Shown here in pieces: positions 1-12,895 of a DNA stretch of 64,000 nucleotides. The stretch lies in assembly GCA_027257055.1 (NCBI GenBank), contig JAPVLO010000123.1, positions 1,860,001-1,924,000 on the forward strand, read 5' to 3'. A program made the translations under genes and the position numbers. The first letter of the stretch is position 1; each line of letters begins with the position of its first letter. The notes beneath the pieces were generated by a model that worked only from the letters and a program-made list of their open reading frames with translations, did no database searches and had not been told where the DNA came from. The stretch comes from Cephalopachus bancanus. Lineage: Eukaryota; Chordata; Mammalia; Primates; Tarsiidae.

Positions 1-334
1 AGACACAGCCCAGGAAGATGGACACTGAGCCCAAGACCTCCATCCTGAATCAGAAGAGGCAATGTCACCAGCCTCCAATCGTCCTGCCTGCTCAGCTTGA
101 AAAGGGTACTGGAGCCAGACAGGACACCCCGAAAAATCGGATGACATTCAGGAGGACAGCCTTGAAGGTCAGAAATCTCACACCTTTGGAGAGAAGAGAC
201 GTGCACCCAGGGTTAGGCCAGAAATCAAGATGCACCTCCTCAAACTAGGGACACACTTCTATGACTGGGAAAGGGAATCCCAAAGAGCAAGCCTGACGTC
301 CATTACCAGCAACGCAGGAGCAGTTGGGATTCAT
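1..334 (-). CDS. Metallothionein locus 1, 5' part only (exon 1 and part of intron 1)
   Basis: Exon 1 coding sequence is at 307-334 on the minus strand and reads MNPNCSCVAG up to a split glycine codon. It is followed by a GT donor at 305-306 (GTAATG). Length (28 bases) and the C-x-C motif are those of metallothionein exon 1. Asn replaces the usual Asp at residue 2, as in locus 3 at 9,052-9,079, whose donor is also GTAATG. Positions 1-304 are intron 1; they resemble intron 1 of locus 2. Exons 2 and 3 must lie left of the window, so it cannot be judged whether the gene works. The TATA position upstream reads TGTAAAG, a weakened form. Confidence 0.72.
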
Positions 335-560
335 GTTGAATCCAGCAGAGACAGCAGTTCCAGGCGAGACGGTTGAGGCAGCGGGGCACGTGGTAAGCTG
401 GTGGAGGCCAGAAGACAGCAGCTCCCTTTACAGTGGAGAAGGGGTGGAGTCGGGTGGCCGGGTGCAGAAGCCCCACCCTGGTCTTGGCACCTGCTCCACC
501 AAGTCCTAGCCGCCAGAGATCCTGGAAGGGCTGAGGAAAGAGCAATCAGGTTGCAGGATC
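335..560 (-). promoter_or_regulatory. Promoter region of MT locus 1
   Basis: The position matching the TATA box of intact paralogues is at 427-432 and reads TGTAAA on the minus strand instead of TATAAA. A metal-response element core (TGCRCNC, here TGCACCC on the minus strand) is at 460-466. A CACGTG E-box lies in the presumed 5' UTR near 387. Placement follows by alignment with locus 5 and locus 13. Confidence 0.5.
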
Positions 561-1154
561 CCTGAGTCCTGCTCTTTGAGCGCTGCAGGAGGCGTCCCTT
601 TGGCTGCACTGGGGAAGGTAGGGCTGTGCTCCCAGGCATGCGTGGCATCCTTGAGAGTTCCAGGAACCATGTCCCCAGTGCTGATGGCAGCTAACTTCAG
701 CCCGCTCGCTGTCCTTCGCTTTTCCCGAGTCTGTAATCAACCCCTGCCTATTGCTCACGTCCTATATAGGCCTAAGTCAGGGACTGCACGACGGAGCCTT
801 GTGCAGAAGACAGAATGGGTGGGACCTTTGCCTGCCCAGTCACTGTCTGTCCTTGCTATCACCCTGGTCTGTGCCATGTCTCCCGTACACAGCCTCTGGG
901 TGGACACAGGGTCCTGCCTCCCGCAGCCTCCATGCCTGAAGGAATACACAGCCATGTTGGTTGGGGCCTCCTTCGCATAAGATTCTCCAGGCTTTCCCAC
1001 CAGCCAGCAGACCCCACTCCGGATCTAGTCCTGAAAAATGTGAGCGGCCCCAAGGCAGGGATGATGCTAGTAATAGGCAGACCATGTCTGAAATGAAAAG
1101 AAAGGAAAGTGGTTACTTATCTTCCAATATTCCAGATACATGACGATCTGTGTC

Positions 1155-1320
1155 AGTCCCCATTTAATTATTTTAGTTCTTTGAACTCTCCCAAGAACAA
1201 TGAAAGGGAAATACTGTTATTAACCCATTTCTCAAATGGTAACACCAAGGTAAAGGTATTTAAGTCACTTACACAATGTTACAGCGCTAGGAAGTGGTGC
1301 CACTGGATATGAAGCCAGTC
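1155..1320 (-). repeat. MIR-like SINE fragment
   Basis: Carries the typical MIR core wording (a run like aaagggaaatactgttattaaccca, then a short gap, then ctaggaagtggtgccactgga). Paralogous copies are at about 4,835-5,000 and 61,055-61,220, so it predates the block duplication. Family assignment is by eye. Confidence 0.5.
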
Positions 1321-1394
1321 AGTTTCCCAAGAGAAGGGGGGAAACATAAAGGTTTCTTTTGCCCAGATATGTTTTCCACACCATGACATTGCTT

Positions 1395-1733
1395 GAAGTT
1401 TTTAAAAAATTGTTTACTTTTATTTGTTTGTTTATTATTTATTATTGTTGTTGTTTGGAGTCTCGCTCCATTGCCCAGAATGGAATGCAGTGACAGGCTC
1501 ATGGCCACCCCCCATGTCGACCTCCTGGGCTCCGGTGATCCATTCGCTTTAGCCTTCCAAGTAGCTGGAACCACAGGCGCACACTCTCATGCCCAACTAA
1601 TTTTTTGATTTATTGTAGAGTCAAAGTCTCACCATATTGCCCAGGCTGGTCTTGAACCCACAGGCTCAGGCAATACCCTCAACGTGGCCTCCCAAAGTGA
1701 TGGGATTACAGACATGAGCCAACGCGCCTGACC
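1395..1733 (-). mobile_element. Alu element
   Basis: Dimeric Alu in minus orientation: T-rich start, then gagtctcgctccattgccca, a central ctaattttttgatttattg and a gtgatgggattacag end. Its right half matches the fragment now joined to the truncated locus 6 at 24,741. Confidence 0.8.
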
Positions 1734-2052
1734 TATTTATGTATTTATTCTTGTATTTATGTATTTGTTTTTGAGTTGGAGACTAACTCTGTCGCCAAGG
1801 CTGGAATGCAGTGACATGCTGATGGCCACTGTAGCCTCGACCTGCTTGGCTCAGGTGATTCTTCCAGTTCAGTCTTCCAAATAGCTGGAACCACAGGCAC
1901 GCACCACCACACCCAGCTACTATTTATTTATTCATTTAGAAAGGAGGTCTTCCACGATGCCCAGGCTGGTCTCCAACCCCTGAGTTTAGGCAGTCTTCGC
2001 ATTTCTGCCTCCCAAAGTGCTGGGGTTACAGGCGTGAGCCACTGCTCCTAGT
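1734..2052 (-). mobile_element. Alu element
   Basis: Second dimeric Alu directly next to the first, minus orientation, starting in a tatttatgtatttattc-rich run. The same two-Alu arrangement occurs at 24,741-25,218. Confidence 0.78.
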
Positions 2053-2612
2053 GATGCAGTCACTTTCAAGTTAACAGTACAGTGAAGGAAGTAAAATTGA
2101 ACTGGGAAATCAGAAAAATGAGAGATGGTGATGCTTTTTTGCCATATGTCACATGAGCTCATGGCAATCTTGTGTGTCTCCCGCCTCTTCCATGTGATCT
2201 GAACTTACGTGAATGGATGCTCAGAGAGATAACCTGGCTTGCTGAAGGCACTCAGGTGGCTCCATTCTGGGATTCTAGTGCCCAGTGGCCATGGTTCCTG
2301 TCCCCCAGCCCCGCTTCATGGTGCCACACCTAACCTGGAGGGAGCCCGCCTAGTGCTCCACTCCATAGATCCCCAATCAGGTGGAGGTGGGGAGTGCAGG
2401 AGGGAGTTGTGTACAAAGGACAGAACTCGGATGGCACCTTTGCTCTCCACCACACTCCTGCCCCGCATATCTTGTCCATGTTCCCACCAATCCGGTTCAT
2501 CTGGGGGCCAGGTCTCTGACTCCCAGTTCGACACACCACCGCAGTCCCAACTTCCAAGGCACACAAAGGAAATCAGATTCAGAATCAAGTCAAAAACCTT
2601 TTTATTGTAATT
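2053..2612. repeat. 3' flank block of MT locus 2
   Basis: This block begins with cagtcactttcaagttaac and runs through ccatgtgatctgaactta to the poly(A) signal. Copies are at 7,080-7,685, 18,290-18,840, 25,218-25,803 and 63,330-63,905, each just beyond the 3' end of an MT gene. No coding region is supported. Confidence 0.65.
2601..2606 (-). terminator. Poly(A) signal of MT locus 2
   Basis: TTTATT on the plus strand is AATAAA on the minus strand. An Alu (2,619-2,909) separates it from the stop codon at 3,024. Confidence 0.6.
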
Positions 2613-2618
2613 CACATA

Positions 2619-2909
2619 TTGTTTTTTCGAGTCGGAGTCTCACTCTGTCACCCAGGCCGGGATGCAGTGGCACACTCATTGCCACGGCAGCCTCGGACTG
2701 GTAGGCTCGGGTAATTCTTCTGCCTCAGCCTTCCAAGTAGCTGGAACCACAGGCACACATCACCATACCCAGCTAATTTTTGATTTGCTGTAGAGACGAG
2801 GTCTTGCCATGTTGCTCAGTCTGGTCTCAAACCCCTGGGCTCAGGCAGTCCTCTCATCTCACCCTCCAAAAGTGCTGGTATTACAGGCGTGAGCCACCAT
2901 CCCTGGCAT
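2619..2909 (-). mobile_element. Alu inside the 3' UTR of MT locus 2
   Basis: Dimeric Alu flanked by a target-site duplication, cacatatt at 2,613-2,620 and 2,914-2,921. The same insertion site is occupied in loci 3 and 7 and in the 3' flank at the right window edge, so the insertion preceded the duplication of these genes. Confidence 0.8.
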
Positions 2910-3023
2910 AATCCACATATTTTATAGAAATTAAATGTAGCAAAAGGGTCAGGATTGCATTAAAAAAAAATCCAGGTTTATACTCGTTAGTCCACCTCAA
3001 CCTGGGGTTAGGGTCTCCTGACA

Positions 3024-4034
<1,011 letters not shown>

Positions 4035-5090
4035 GTCAACCCCTGGCGAGGCAGCAGTTCCAGGCCGAGGAAAGAGGGAGTGGGGCACGTGGGAGGCTGC
4101 CACTAGCTTTAGAGTCTGGGAGTAAGCCGGGCGCTGAGACCATGTCCCGGTCTTTGCACCTGTCCTGCCCTGTGCTAGCCACCTGAGGTCGTGGCCCTGC
4201 TGTGCGCATCCAGCGAGCAGGGCGCAGGGGCTCTGTGCACCGCTGGGTGCGCACAGCGAGGGCCCTCCCGCCCTGGCTGCCCTGGGGAGGGCGGGACTGC
4301 GCGCCCGGACGTGCGCGGCGTCCCTGAGCCTTCCAGGAACCCAGTCCCCGGTGCTCATGGCCGCCAACCCCAGCCCAGCTTGCTGTCCTTAGCTCTTTCC
4401 AGGTCCGTGTGCAAGCCCCGCCTAGTCCTTACATCCCCAGATCAGCCCGAGCCAGGGAGCACACAAGGGAGTCATGTGCAGAGGACAGACCTGGATGGGA
4501 CCCTTGCCTGCCCAGCCTCTGCCTGTCCTTGTCATCTCCCTGGTCCGTGCCATCTCACCCGTAAGCAGCCCCGGGTGGACACAGAGTTCTGCCTTCCTCC
4601 ATCCTACATACCCGAGGGGAGTACACACAGGCATGTTTGTTGGGGCCTCCTTCGCATAAGATTCTCCAGGCTCTCCCACCAGCCAGCTCATGCCACTCCA
4701 GATCCAGTCCTGAAAATGTGGGAGGCTGGATCCAGGGATGATGCTAGGTGACAGGCAGACCCTTCGGGAAATAAGAAAGCAAAGAAATTGGTTATTTACC
4801 TTCCAGTATTCCTGGTACACGAAGGTCTGTGTCAGTCCTGGTGTAATCATTTTGGTTCTTTGAACTCTCCCAAGAACAATGAAAGGGAAATGCTGTTATT
4901 AACTCATTTTTTCACGGAAAACCAAGGCACAAGTCATTTAAGTCACTTGCCGAAGGTTACAATGCTAGGAAGTGGTGCCACTGGATCTGAAAGCCTGTTT
5001 CCGAAGAGAAGGAGAGACAATATAAAGGTTTCTTTGGGCCCAGATATGTTTTCAACATCACAGTAGTGCTCGAATTTTTTTTTTTAAATT
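4035..5090. repeat. Duplicated upstream block, copy 2 of 3
   Basis: Paralogue of 335-1,400 and 60,251-61,310. The part at 4,180-4,400 is GC-rich and contains GGGCGCA and TGCGCAC-type metal-response cores, so it retains the look of an MT CpG-island promoter although the gene is broken. A MIR-like fragment lies at about 4,835-5,000. Confidence 0.65.
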
Positions 5091-5395
5091 ATTTATTTAT
5101 TTATTTATTGTTTTTGAGTTGGAGTCTCACTCCATTGCCCAGGCTGGAGTGTAGTGGCATGCTTCTGGCCACCCCAGCGTCGACCTGCTGGACTCCAGAG
5201 ATCCATTTGCCTCAGCCTTACAAGTAGCTGGAATTAAAGGCATGAGCCACCACCCCGTCTAATTTTTTAATTTATTGTAGAGATAAGTCCCATCTTGTTG
5301 CCCAGGCTGGTTGCAAACCTGTGGGCTTAGGCAATGGTGTCACCCTGGCCTCCCAAAGTACTGCCATTACAGGTATGAGACATCACTCCTGGCTT
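5075..5395 (-). mobile_element. Alu element
   Basis: Dimeric Alu in minus orientation, with a T-rich start, gttggagtctcactccattg and an end near ttacaggtatgagacatcac. A related copy is at 61,290-61,615. Confidence 0.78.
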
Positions 5396-5530
5396 AATGA
5401 TTGGTTAATTTGGAGAGGATTCCCTCTATGTTTCCTAGGTTGGTCTCAAGTTCCTGGGCTAAAGCATTTTCCTAACTTGGCCTCCAAAGGCCTGGGATTC
5501 CAGGTGTAAGCTACTGTCCTTAGCCTGAAA
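5396..5530 (-). mobile_element. Partial Alu (arm fragment)
   Basis: An Alu-derived arm only: tttggagaggattccctctatg to gattccaggtgtaagctac. A paralogous fragment is at 61,937-62,070. Confidence 0.6.
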
Positions 5531-5604
5531 ATTTAAAAACAGGAGCAAACTTTGGGCTCAATCTGGACAGCTTGAAAAGTGGTGGAGAGGGAAATGTACA
5601 TATA

Positions 5605-6206
5605 TATATGAAGGGGGACCCCACAAAACCCAGAATTATCTTTTGGAGGATGGGTGCCTTGTGGTATAGGCTTCCCCCTGCTAGGTAAACATTCAAAGAC
5701 CCATCAGCATCCGAGTACCAGCTAGCTTTGTGTTGAGAGGCTGGGTTCAGCTTAAGTATTTGTTTTTTGTATTGTTTTGGGTTTTTTTGAAGATTCTTTC
5801 CATGTGTTTCCCTATTTTGAGATGAGAGTTTTGCATGCACACATACCCACACTGTGCTGAGTGTTAATCAGTTTTTGACCAAAATCGGCATGGCCCCCGG
5901 ACCCCACCCTCCCCATTCACCTGATCTCTCCCTGAGCAATATTTTTGTGTTTCCCACGATGAAAAATGTCTTCAAAGGGAAAAGTTTTGCCCATGAGGAA
6001 GAGGTGAAACGGAAAACTACAGAAGCACTCAAAAGCATCACAATTGGCAAGCTCAATGAACTGTTTTGAGCAGGGGTAAAAGCGTCTTGATAGGCGTATT
6101 GCACCAAATGGAGAGTACTTTGAAGATGGCTGAAGTTTAAACATGTAAGAATAAATCAAATTTTGTATAGAAAAATTCCAGATTTTGTTTGGTTCCCCTC
6201 ATATGG
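5605..6206 (+). mobile_element. Internally deleted mariner-family DNA transposon, copy 1
   Basis: Both ends carry matching terminal inverted repeats of about 32-35 bases: atgaagggggaccccacaaa near 5,609 and, inverted, ttggttcccctcatat near 6,190-6,205. Between them the 3' part of a Tc1/mariner transposase frame remains at 5,854-6,069, with the HPPHSPDLSLSN segment that corresponds to the family HPPYSPDLAPSD motif around the third catalytic aspartate. The rest of the transposase is missing or unreadable and the frame is broken, so the element cannot move by itself. At about 0.6 kb it is half the usual mariner length. A paralogous copy is at 62,148-62,713. Confidence 0.75.
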
Positions 6207-6298
6207 ACAAAATATTCTGTAGAGAAATCTATGTTGGGACGTATGACTCATTTTCAGTTTCAGCATTGATAAAGAGTTTGCTTTTCATTTAAACATTA

Positions 6299-6440
6299 GT
6301 GATGGTTAATTTTATGTCACCTTGGCTAGACGAATTACCTAGTTTCTTGACCAAACACCAGCTAGAAGTTGCTGTGAGGGTATTGTCTTATATTACTAAT
6401 ATTTAAATCAGTGAACTTTGAGTAAAGCAGTTTTTATAGG
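6299..6440. repeat. Ancient interspersed repeat fragment, family not assigned
   Basis: The wording gatggttaattttatgtcac to gaactttgagtaaagcag looks like an old mammalian repeat. A copy occurs at 62,805-62,945 in the paralogous block. I cannot name the family safely. Confidence 0.4.
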
Positions 6441-6509
6441 AGATTTATTATGTATTACTGCCTATTACTGCTTGTCCCACTTGGCAAGCGTAGTGGAGAA
6501 CCAATATTC

Positions 6510-6782
6510 TTTTTTTTTTTTTTTTTTGAGTTGGAGTCTCACTCTGTCGCCCAGACTGGAGTGCAGTGGCTGCTCCCGGCCACTGTAGCCTCGACCTGCT
6601 GGGCTCCAGGGATCCTTCCGCCTCAGCCTTCCAAGTAATTGGAACTACAGGCCCACACTATCACACCCGGCTAATTTTTTGATTTTATTGTAGAGATGAG
6701 GTCTCGCCAAGTTGCCCAGGCAGGTCTTGAACCCGCGGGCTCTCAAAGCTCTGGATTACAGGCTGAGCCACCGAGCCCGGCC
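6510..6782 (-). mobile_element. Alu element
   Basis: Dimeric Alu with a long T tract at 6,510-6,527 and the non-human wording cctcgacctgctgggctc. It appears fairly young. Confidence 0.82.
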
Positions 6783-7080
6783 CTTTTTTTTTTTTTTTGA
6801 ATCAGAGTCTCACTATTGCCCAGGCTACAGTGCAGTGACATGCTGAGAGTCACTGCAACCTCGACCTGCTGGGCTCAGGTGATCCTTCCAGCTCAGCCTT
6901 CCAAATAGCTGGAACCGCAGGCGTTTACCACCAACCTGACTACTATTTATTTATTTATTTATTGTAGGAAGTAGGTCTTCCACGTTGTCCAGGTTGGTCT
7001 TGAAACCCTGGGTTTAGACAATCCTCTCATTTTTGCCCGCTAAAGTCCTGGGGTAATAGGCCCAAGTCACTGCGCCCAGT
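6783..7080 (-). mobile_element. Alu element
   Basis: Second Alu immediately adjacent to the previous one, minus orientation, more diverged. It ends at cactgcgcccagtcatg. Confidence 0.78.
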
Positions 7081-7687
7081 CATGTAGTCACTTTCAAGTC
7101 AACAGTACAGTGAAAGAAGTAAAGTTGGGACTGGGAAATCAGAAAATGAACATGAGAGATGGTGATGCTTTTTTGCCATATTTCATGTGCATATTTCATG
7201 TGCAATCTTGTGTGTGTCTCCTGCTCTTCCATGTGATCTGAACTTATGTGAATGGTTGCTCAGAGAGATAACCTGGCTTGCTGAAGGTACTCAGGTTGCT
7301 CCATTCTGGGATTCTAGTGCCCAGTGGCCATGGTATCCTGTCTGGGATTCTAGTGCCCAGTGGCCATGGTATCCCCGCTGCATGGTGCCATACCTATCCT
7401 GGAGGGAGCTCGTGTGCAACCCCCGCCTAGCGCTTACCTCCCGAGATCCCAAGATCAGGTGGAACTGGGGAGCACACAAATTGTGTGCAGAGGACAGAAC
7501 TCGGATGGCACCTTTGCTTTCCATCACCCTCCTGCCCCTCACGTCTTGTCCATGTTCCTACCACAGTCCGGTAAAACTGGGGCACAGGTCTCTCACTCCT
7601 AGTTCAATCCCCCACCACAGGCCCATCTTTCCCAGGCACAGAAAGGAAATCAGAATCAAGTCAAAAACATTTATATTGTAATTCACA
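7080..7687. repeat. 3' flank block of MT locus 3
   Basis: Paralogue of 2,053-2,612. It contains a private perfect 34-base tandem duplication (7,305-7,338 and 7,341-7,374). The poly(A) position near 7,670-7,678 reads AATATA rather than AATAAA on the minus strand. Confidence 0.65.
7305..7374. repeat. Perfect 34-base tandem duplication
   Basis: Two identical 34-base copies spaced 36 bases apart, beginning tctgggattctagtgcccag. Paralogous blocks at 2,262, 25,428 and 63,537 hold one copy only. Confidence 0.9.
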
Positions 7688-7968
7688 TTTTTTTTTTGGA
7701 GTCAGTCTCTGTTGCCCAGGCTCAGGTGCAGTCACATGCTCACGGCCAAAGCAACTTCAGCCTGCAGGGCTCAGGCTATTCTTCTGCCTCAGCATTCCAA
7801 GTAGCTATAACCACAGGCGTGTGGTTTTGATTTACTGTGGAGACGAGGTCTCGTCAAGTTGCCCAGTCTGGTCTCAAACCCCAGGGCTCAAGCAATTCAC
7901 TCATCTCCCCCTTCCAAAGTGCTGGGATCACTGGCATGAACCACGGCAACAGGCACAATCCACATATT
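7688..7968 (-). mobile_element. Alu inside the 3' UTR of MT locus 3
   Basis: Sits at the same place relative to the gene as the Alu of loci 2 and 7 (between the poly(A) signal and ccacatattttatagaaatt). It is an inherited, not independent, insertion. Confidence 0.78.
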
Positions 7969-8069
7969 TTATAGAAATTAAATATAGCAAAAGGGTCAGG
8001 GTTGCATTTTTAAAAATCCAGGTTTATACACATTGCTCCACCTCTACCTGCAATCAGGGTCTCCCAACA

Positions 8070-9079
<1,010 letters not shown>

Positions 9080-9892
9080 GTCGAGCCCAGACAGGATAGA
9101 GATCCAGGCGAGAGGGAAGAGACAGAAGGCAGGTAAGAGGTTGGTGGAGCCCATGAGGTGGCTGCTCCCTTTGTAGTCAAGGGAGGGAGCCGGGCACTGA
9201 GGACCAGCTCAGGCCTTGCACTAGCAATGTGGAGTAGATGCCACCAAGGTCTCTGGCTAGGCTGGGAGCAATGGGTGGCCAGGATCAGGGTCTCTGAGCA
9301 CTGCTTAGTGCACACCACTAGGGCAACCTTTGGCTGTGCTGAGGAGGGCGGGACTGTGTGCCCGTGGTGCATGGCGATGCCTAGTCCTGCTGGCCCTTCC
9401 CAATCCCCAGAGATTGCAACAACACACACCCTGGGCGTTCCAGGAACCCTGGGATCCTGTCATCTCCTCACCCCCTCCCCGCAGCTGTCCTCAACTTTGC
9501 CTTTCTCAGGTGCCATGTGCAACCCCAACTCGTGTTCAGTGCCCTGGTCTATAGGAGCTGGGGAGCAGAGGAGGGAGTTGTGTGCAAAGAAATCAGGGGG
9601 AGGACGTGACCTTCAGAGTCCCGCATTGCCGGTCTCTGTCCCCACTGCAGTTCGTCACACACATTTCCCCTTGACACAGCAACGTGCAAGACACAGGGCT
9701 CTGCCTCACTCCCTTCCTCTCTCATTCCTGGCTGGGTGTGTGGGCATTCCTGTCCTGACCGTACTTTCCTAAAACCCACCGAGATCTCCCCCAGCAGAGC
9801 CGGTTCAGCCACTCATGGACAGTAGTGCTGCAATGTGGGGTGCCTCAGAGGAGGGGTGACATGCAGACCCTGCCTTAAATAAGACAGCAAAC
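9080..9892. repeat. Upstream block of C-type (loci 3, 7, 10, 13), copy 1
   Basis: Shared with 27,215-28,026, 44,830-45,606 and 55,664-56,246. All four contain the stretch gcaatgtggggtgcctcag (with small changes) followed by a half-Alu. This groups loci 3, 7, 10 and 13 as one branch. No coding region is supported. Confidence 0.65.
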
Positions 9893-10030
9893 AGGATGCA
9901 GTAGCCAAAACCTGTAGTCACAGCTACTTTGGAGGCTGAGGCAGGAGGATCGCATGAACCCAGAAGTTGAGGTCCAGCATGGGTAATAGACTGAAACAAC
10001 GTCTGGAGCGATAATTAAAATTGAAAAGCA
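9893..10030 (+). mobile_element. Half-Alu (FLAM-like monomer)
   Basis: Single Alu arm in plus orientation (cagctactttggaggctgag to tgaaacaacgtctgg). Paralogous copies are at about 28,027-28,155, 45,607-45,735 and 56,247-56,375. Confidence 0.6.
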
Positions 10031-10789
10031 AGACTGACTATCTCATAACATTCAGTCCGTGCCAGTCCCTTTTTAATCACATTCGTTCTGTGAACCTCCC
10101 ATCAATCCTAAAGGGAAATACTGTTAACAAACCCGTTTTACTCATGGAAGAACTACAACAGAGAGTTCAAGTTCCGTGCTCCTTGTCACAGGGCTGAAAA
10201 GTTGTCACACATGTGAATTTAGTCAGTTTCTCAAGGGAAAGAGCATCCATGATAAAGTATTTCTTCAACCATTCCCTATTGCTGGATGTCTTTTAAACAG
10301 CCAGTCACCAGCTCTACCATGGCCATTGACAAAAGCAATCCATGAGTGTAACATATATATACGCACATAATTTTCTGACTATTGTGTATATAAGGATGAA
10401 TTCATTTTTGGGGGTGGTACAGAATTGGCTTTTCCTGAAAACACTTATAGGAAAATATTATTCACTTGCATATAAGATATTGAATAAAATATGGTGCAGG
10501 TGGTAGCAGAAATGGCTGCTAATCCGCTGTATCTGACATGAGGCAAAGAATCTTCCTCATAGCTTTATACCTGAGCGTTGATGGCAATTTTGTGGGAAGA
10601 GTGAATGACTGTCTGTGGACCACAGGTCCCACATTCTTGTGGTAGATGAGAGGACAGGACACACAGCTAAGCACACCAGGTCTGGCTGCTCTGTGTGTAA
10701 CTTAATATCCCCTATCCTTTGTATAATGATGCTTTAGACAAGCAATAGCTTATATCATAGACCACTCTACCTTGACAGGTATCTTCCTA

Positions 10790-10985
10790 AGTTCCTTCTA
10801 TGTATTAACTCATTGAATACCACAAGCCAGTGGCCATTATTATGATCCTGTTTTGGTTGAGGAGACAGAGCCACAAGAGGTTGTGTCATGCAGCTAAAAG
10901 TGACAGAGGTGGGATTTACGCCCCTGCATGCTGTCTGCAGCATCATATCCTCGCCCACTACCCTGTGCTCCCAAGTCACATGGAA
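10790..10985 (-). repeat. MIR-like SINE fragment
   Basis: Has the MIR-like sequence ttaactcattgaataccaca, gaggagacagagccacaaga and aaaagtgacagaggtgggat. Copies at about 29,260-29,470, 46,540-46,730 and 57,170-57,370 lie in the paralogous blocks. Confidence 0.55.
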
Positions 10986-11607
10986 GGTGAGGACACAGAA
11001 AATCTGGCATGGAGACTGAAAATATGTCAATGAGAAGAGCACTAGGTTGGGAGTCAGACCCCTTTGCATATACCTTGATGACCTTTTTGAGTGTCAGTTG
11101 CCATCTCTCCAGCCAAGAGGGAGGTCCACATCAGAGGATCTTTGTACCTTTGAAGTGAGATAGGCAAGGTTTAGCATCCAGATATGTAATGATTGGCTAG
11201 CTGTGACCAGGATGCCAGGCCAGACAGTATAGGTGAATTTATCCCTTTACTTCTGTGGTGTGTGACAGTGGGCAGGTTGTTTGGCTGCTCTGGAAGACAG
11301 CAAGGCACTTCAGCCCATGCATATGAGATGTCTCAGTCATGAGGCATGTGACTGTCATTCTTGAGACTATGTGAAGATCAAATGACATGAAGCATGAGAG
11401 AGGCTTTCACACGTGTTCCAATGCTGGGCAGTGTGTCACTAAAGGGGACTTTCTATAGGGGGACATATACACTCCTCCTGGCACTGGACCAGCCTGGCAT
11501 CAATTTCAATCCCAGCGTCCAGTCCAGAGCAATGCTTCCAAACCTATGATCCTTTCTCCAGGAACTAGCTGGGACTTACCAAGATTCTCTCTCTAAGAAG
11601 TTCATAT

Positions 11608-11908
11608 AGCTGGGCATGGTGGCTCATGCCTATAATCCCAGCACTTTTGGAAGTCAAGTGAGAGGATTCCTTAAGCCCAGGATTTCAAGAATATAGCCTG
11701 GGAAACAAAGACCTCATCTTTACTACTAATGATTTTAAAAATGAACTGGGCATGGTGGTGTGCAATTATAGTCCTAGCCACTTGGGAGGCGGAGAAGAGA
11801 GAATTGCTTGAGCCTAGGAGATCTAGACTGCGATGAACCATGATTGTGCCACTGCACTCCAGTCTGGGAAACAGAGTAAGACCCCCAACTCACAAAAATA
11901 AAAACAGG
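11608..11908 (+). mobile_element. Old Alu element
   Basis: Plus-oriented dimeric Alu (gctgggcatggtggctcatg to actgcactccagtctgggaa) with many changes. Orthologous within the duplicons to 30,003-30,296 and the truncated copy at 47,325-47,436. Confidence 0.72.
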
Positions 11909-11999
11909 AAGAAAGAAATTTTATATAGACAGAGTGATCATGATCGTGTTTATTTATTAAGGCCTAGCCAGGAACCAGGTCATGGTCTAATTTAATTCA

Positions 12000-12200
12000 T
12001 ACATAGACATATAGTGTTCTTTGTACAGATGAGGAAATGGAGACCCAGAGAGCTGAGCAATTTGCCTGGGCCACACAGCCAGGAAGTGGGGAAGTGGGTA
12101 CTGGACAAGGCCTGCCTGACACCAATTCACACCCACCTGGCACAGGCAGGCTTCTTAAGTTTCCTCTTCACAGGGAAGGTGTAGGGAGGCATGCTTCTGC
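12000..12200 (-). repeat. MIR-like SINE fragment
   Basis: Contains cagatgaggaaatggagacc and gggccacacagccaggaagt, typical of MIR. Related copies are at about 16,770-16,950, 23,060-23,240, 30,380-30,540 and 58,340-58,510. Confidence 0.55.
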
Positions 12201-12895
12201 CTTCTAGGCCATGGGGCTCATCTTCCTCTTCGAAATATCAAATAGCATTTCTTCAATAAATAGCCAACAAGACCAACAGGCAGCATTCATGAGACATCCA
12301 GGGGCTCACTCCCTCCTAATAAAGCACCGGCAAACAGCAGAAGCTGCCATTACCTCTGCATAGGCAGACTTGAAGAATTTCACGTGGAACCCATGACCAT
12401 GTGCACGTCATCTTGCTGGAAAAACGCCGGGCTATTTCCTTCAAATCCTTAGTACTTTGATGCTGGGAAGTAGTCAGGGGCCAAAATTTGAAAAAGAAAC
12501 AATTCAGCCAACCTTGGAAGGAACTTCCAAACACTCAGAGTCAAGGCAGAACAGGGAGCTCTCAGGGGTCAGCGAGTGTCCAGTCAGTGGCACTGAGCAG
12601 GCCAAGACTGACGGATAGCTCCATGTGGGAATGTCCTGGCCTGTGCTGCTCGAGGTGCCTGGGTCCCGTCTGCTGTTTCAGGTCTTCCATGCACATCACC
12701 GATGAACAGATATTCAGAGTTTGTAAGCTTTAATTTTCTTGAAATGTATTCATGTGTGTATGGAATTTTTCCAGTTGAATCTGAAAATAGGTTTTGTAAT
12801 TGAGTTGGATTTCATGATCTCCATAATTAATACTTTATTAACCAAAGTTTGGGTCTGTAACAAATAAGAAATAAAAGCTGTCCTTTCATGTGGAG

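Larger units (their letters stand above)
335..1400. repeat. Duplicated upstream block, copy 1 of 3
   Basis: This stretch upstream of locus 1 recurs upstream of locus 2 (4,035-5,090) and locus 14 (60,251-61,310) in the same order. Shared landmarks include ttcgcataagattctccagg and the MIR-like part from about 1,155. It contains no coding region that I can support. The three copies show that loci 1, 2 and 14 share one ancestral duplication unit. Confidence 0.7.
10031..12895. other. Intergenic block between loci 3 and 4
   Basis: No gene found. The sequence is mostly MIR-like fragments (about 10,060-10,225, 10,790-10,985, 11,230-11,440, 12,000-12,200) and one Alu. It is collinear with 28,156-31,250 and partly with 45,736-47,560 and 56,376-57,980. 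The ORFs in it are short, not conserved between the paralogous blocks and overlap repeats. Confidence 0.6.

Noticed and set aside
2316..2615. Recurrent frames of about 80-130 codons in the 3' flank blocks (also near 7,187, 18,449, 25,378 and 63,593)
   Set aside because: They overlap the poly(A) region of MT genes, differ in frame and length between paralogues, and carry no domain.
11608..11908. Functional small RNA gene derived from Alu
   Set aside because: The copies are diverged and shared by duplication with other blocks; nothing in the sequence supports a conserved RNA product.
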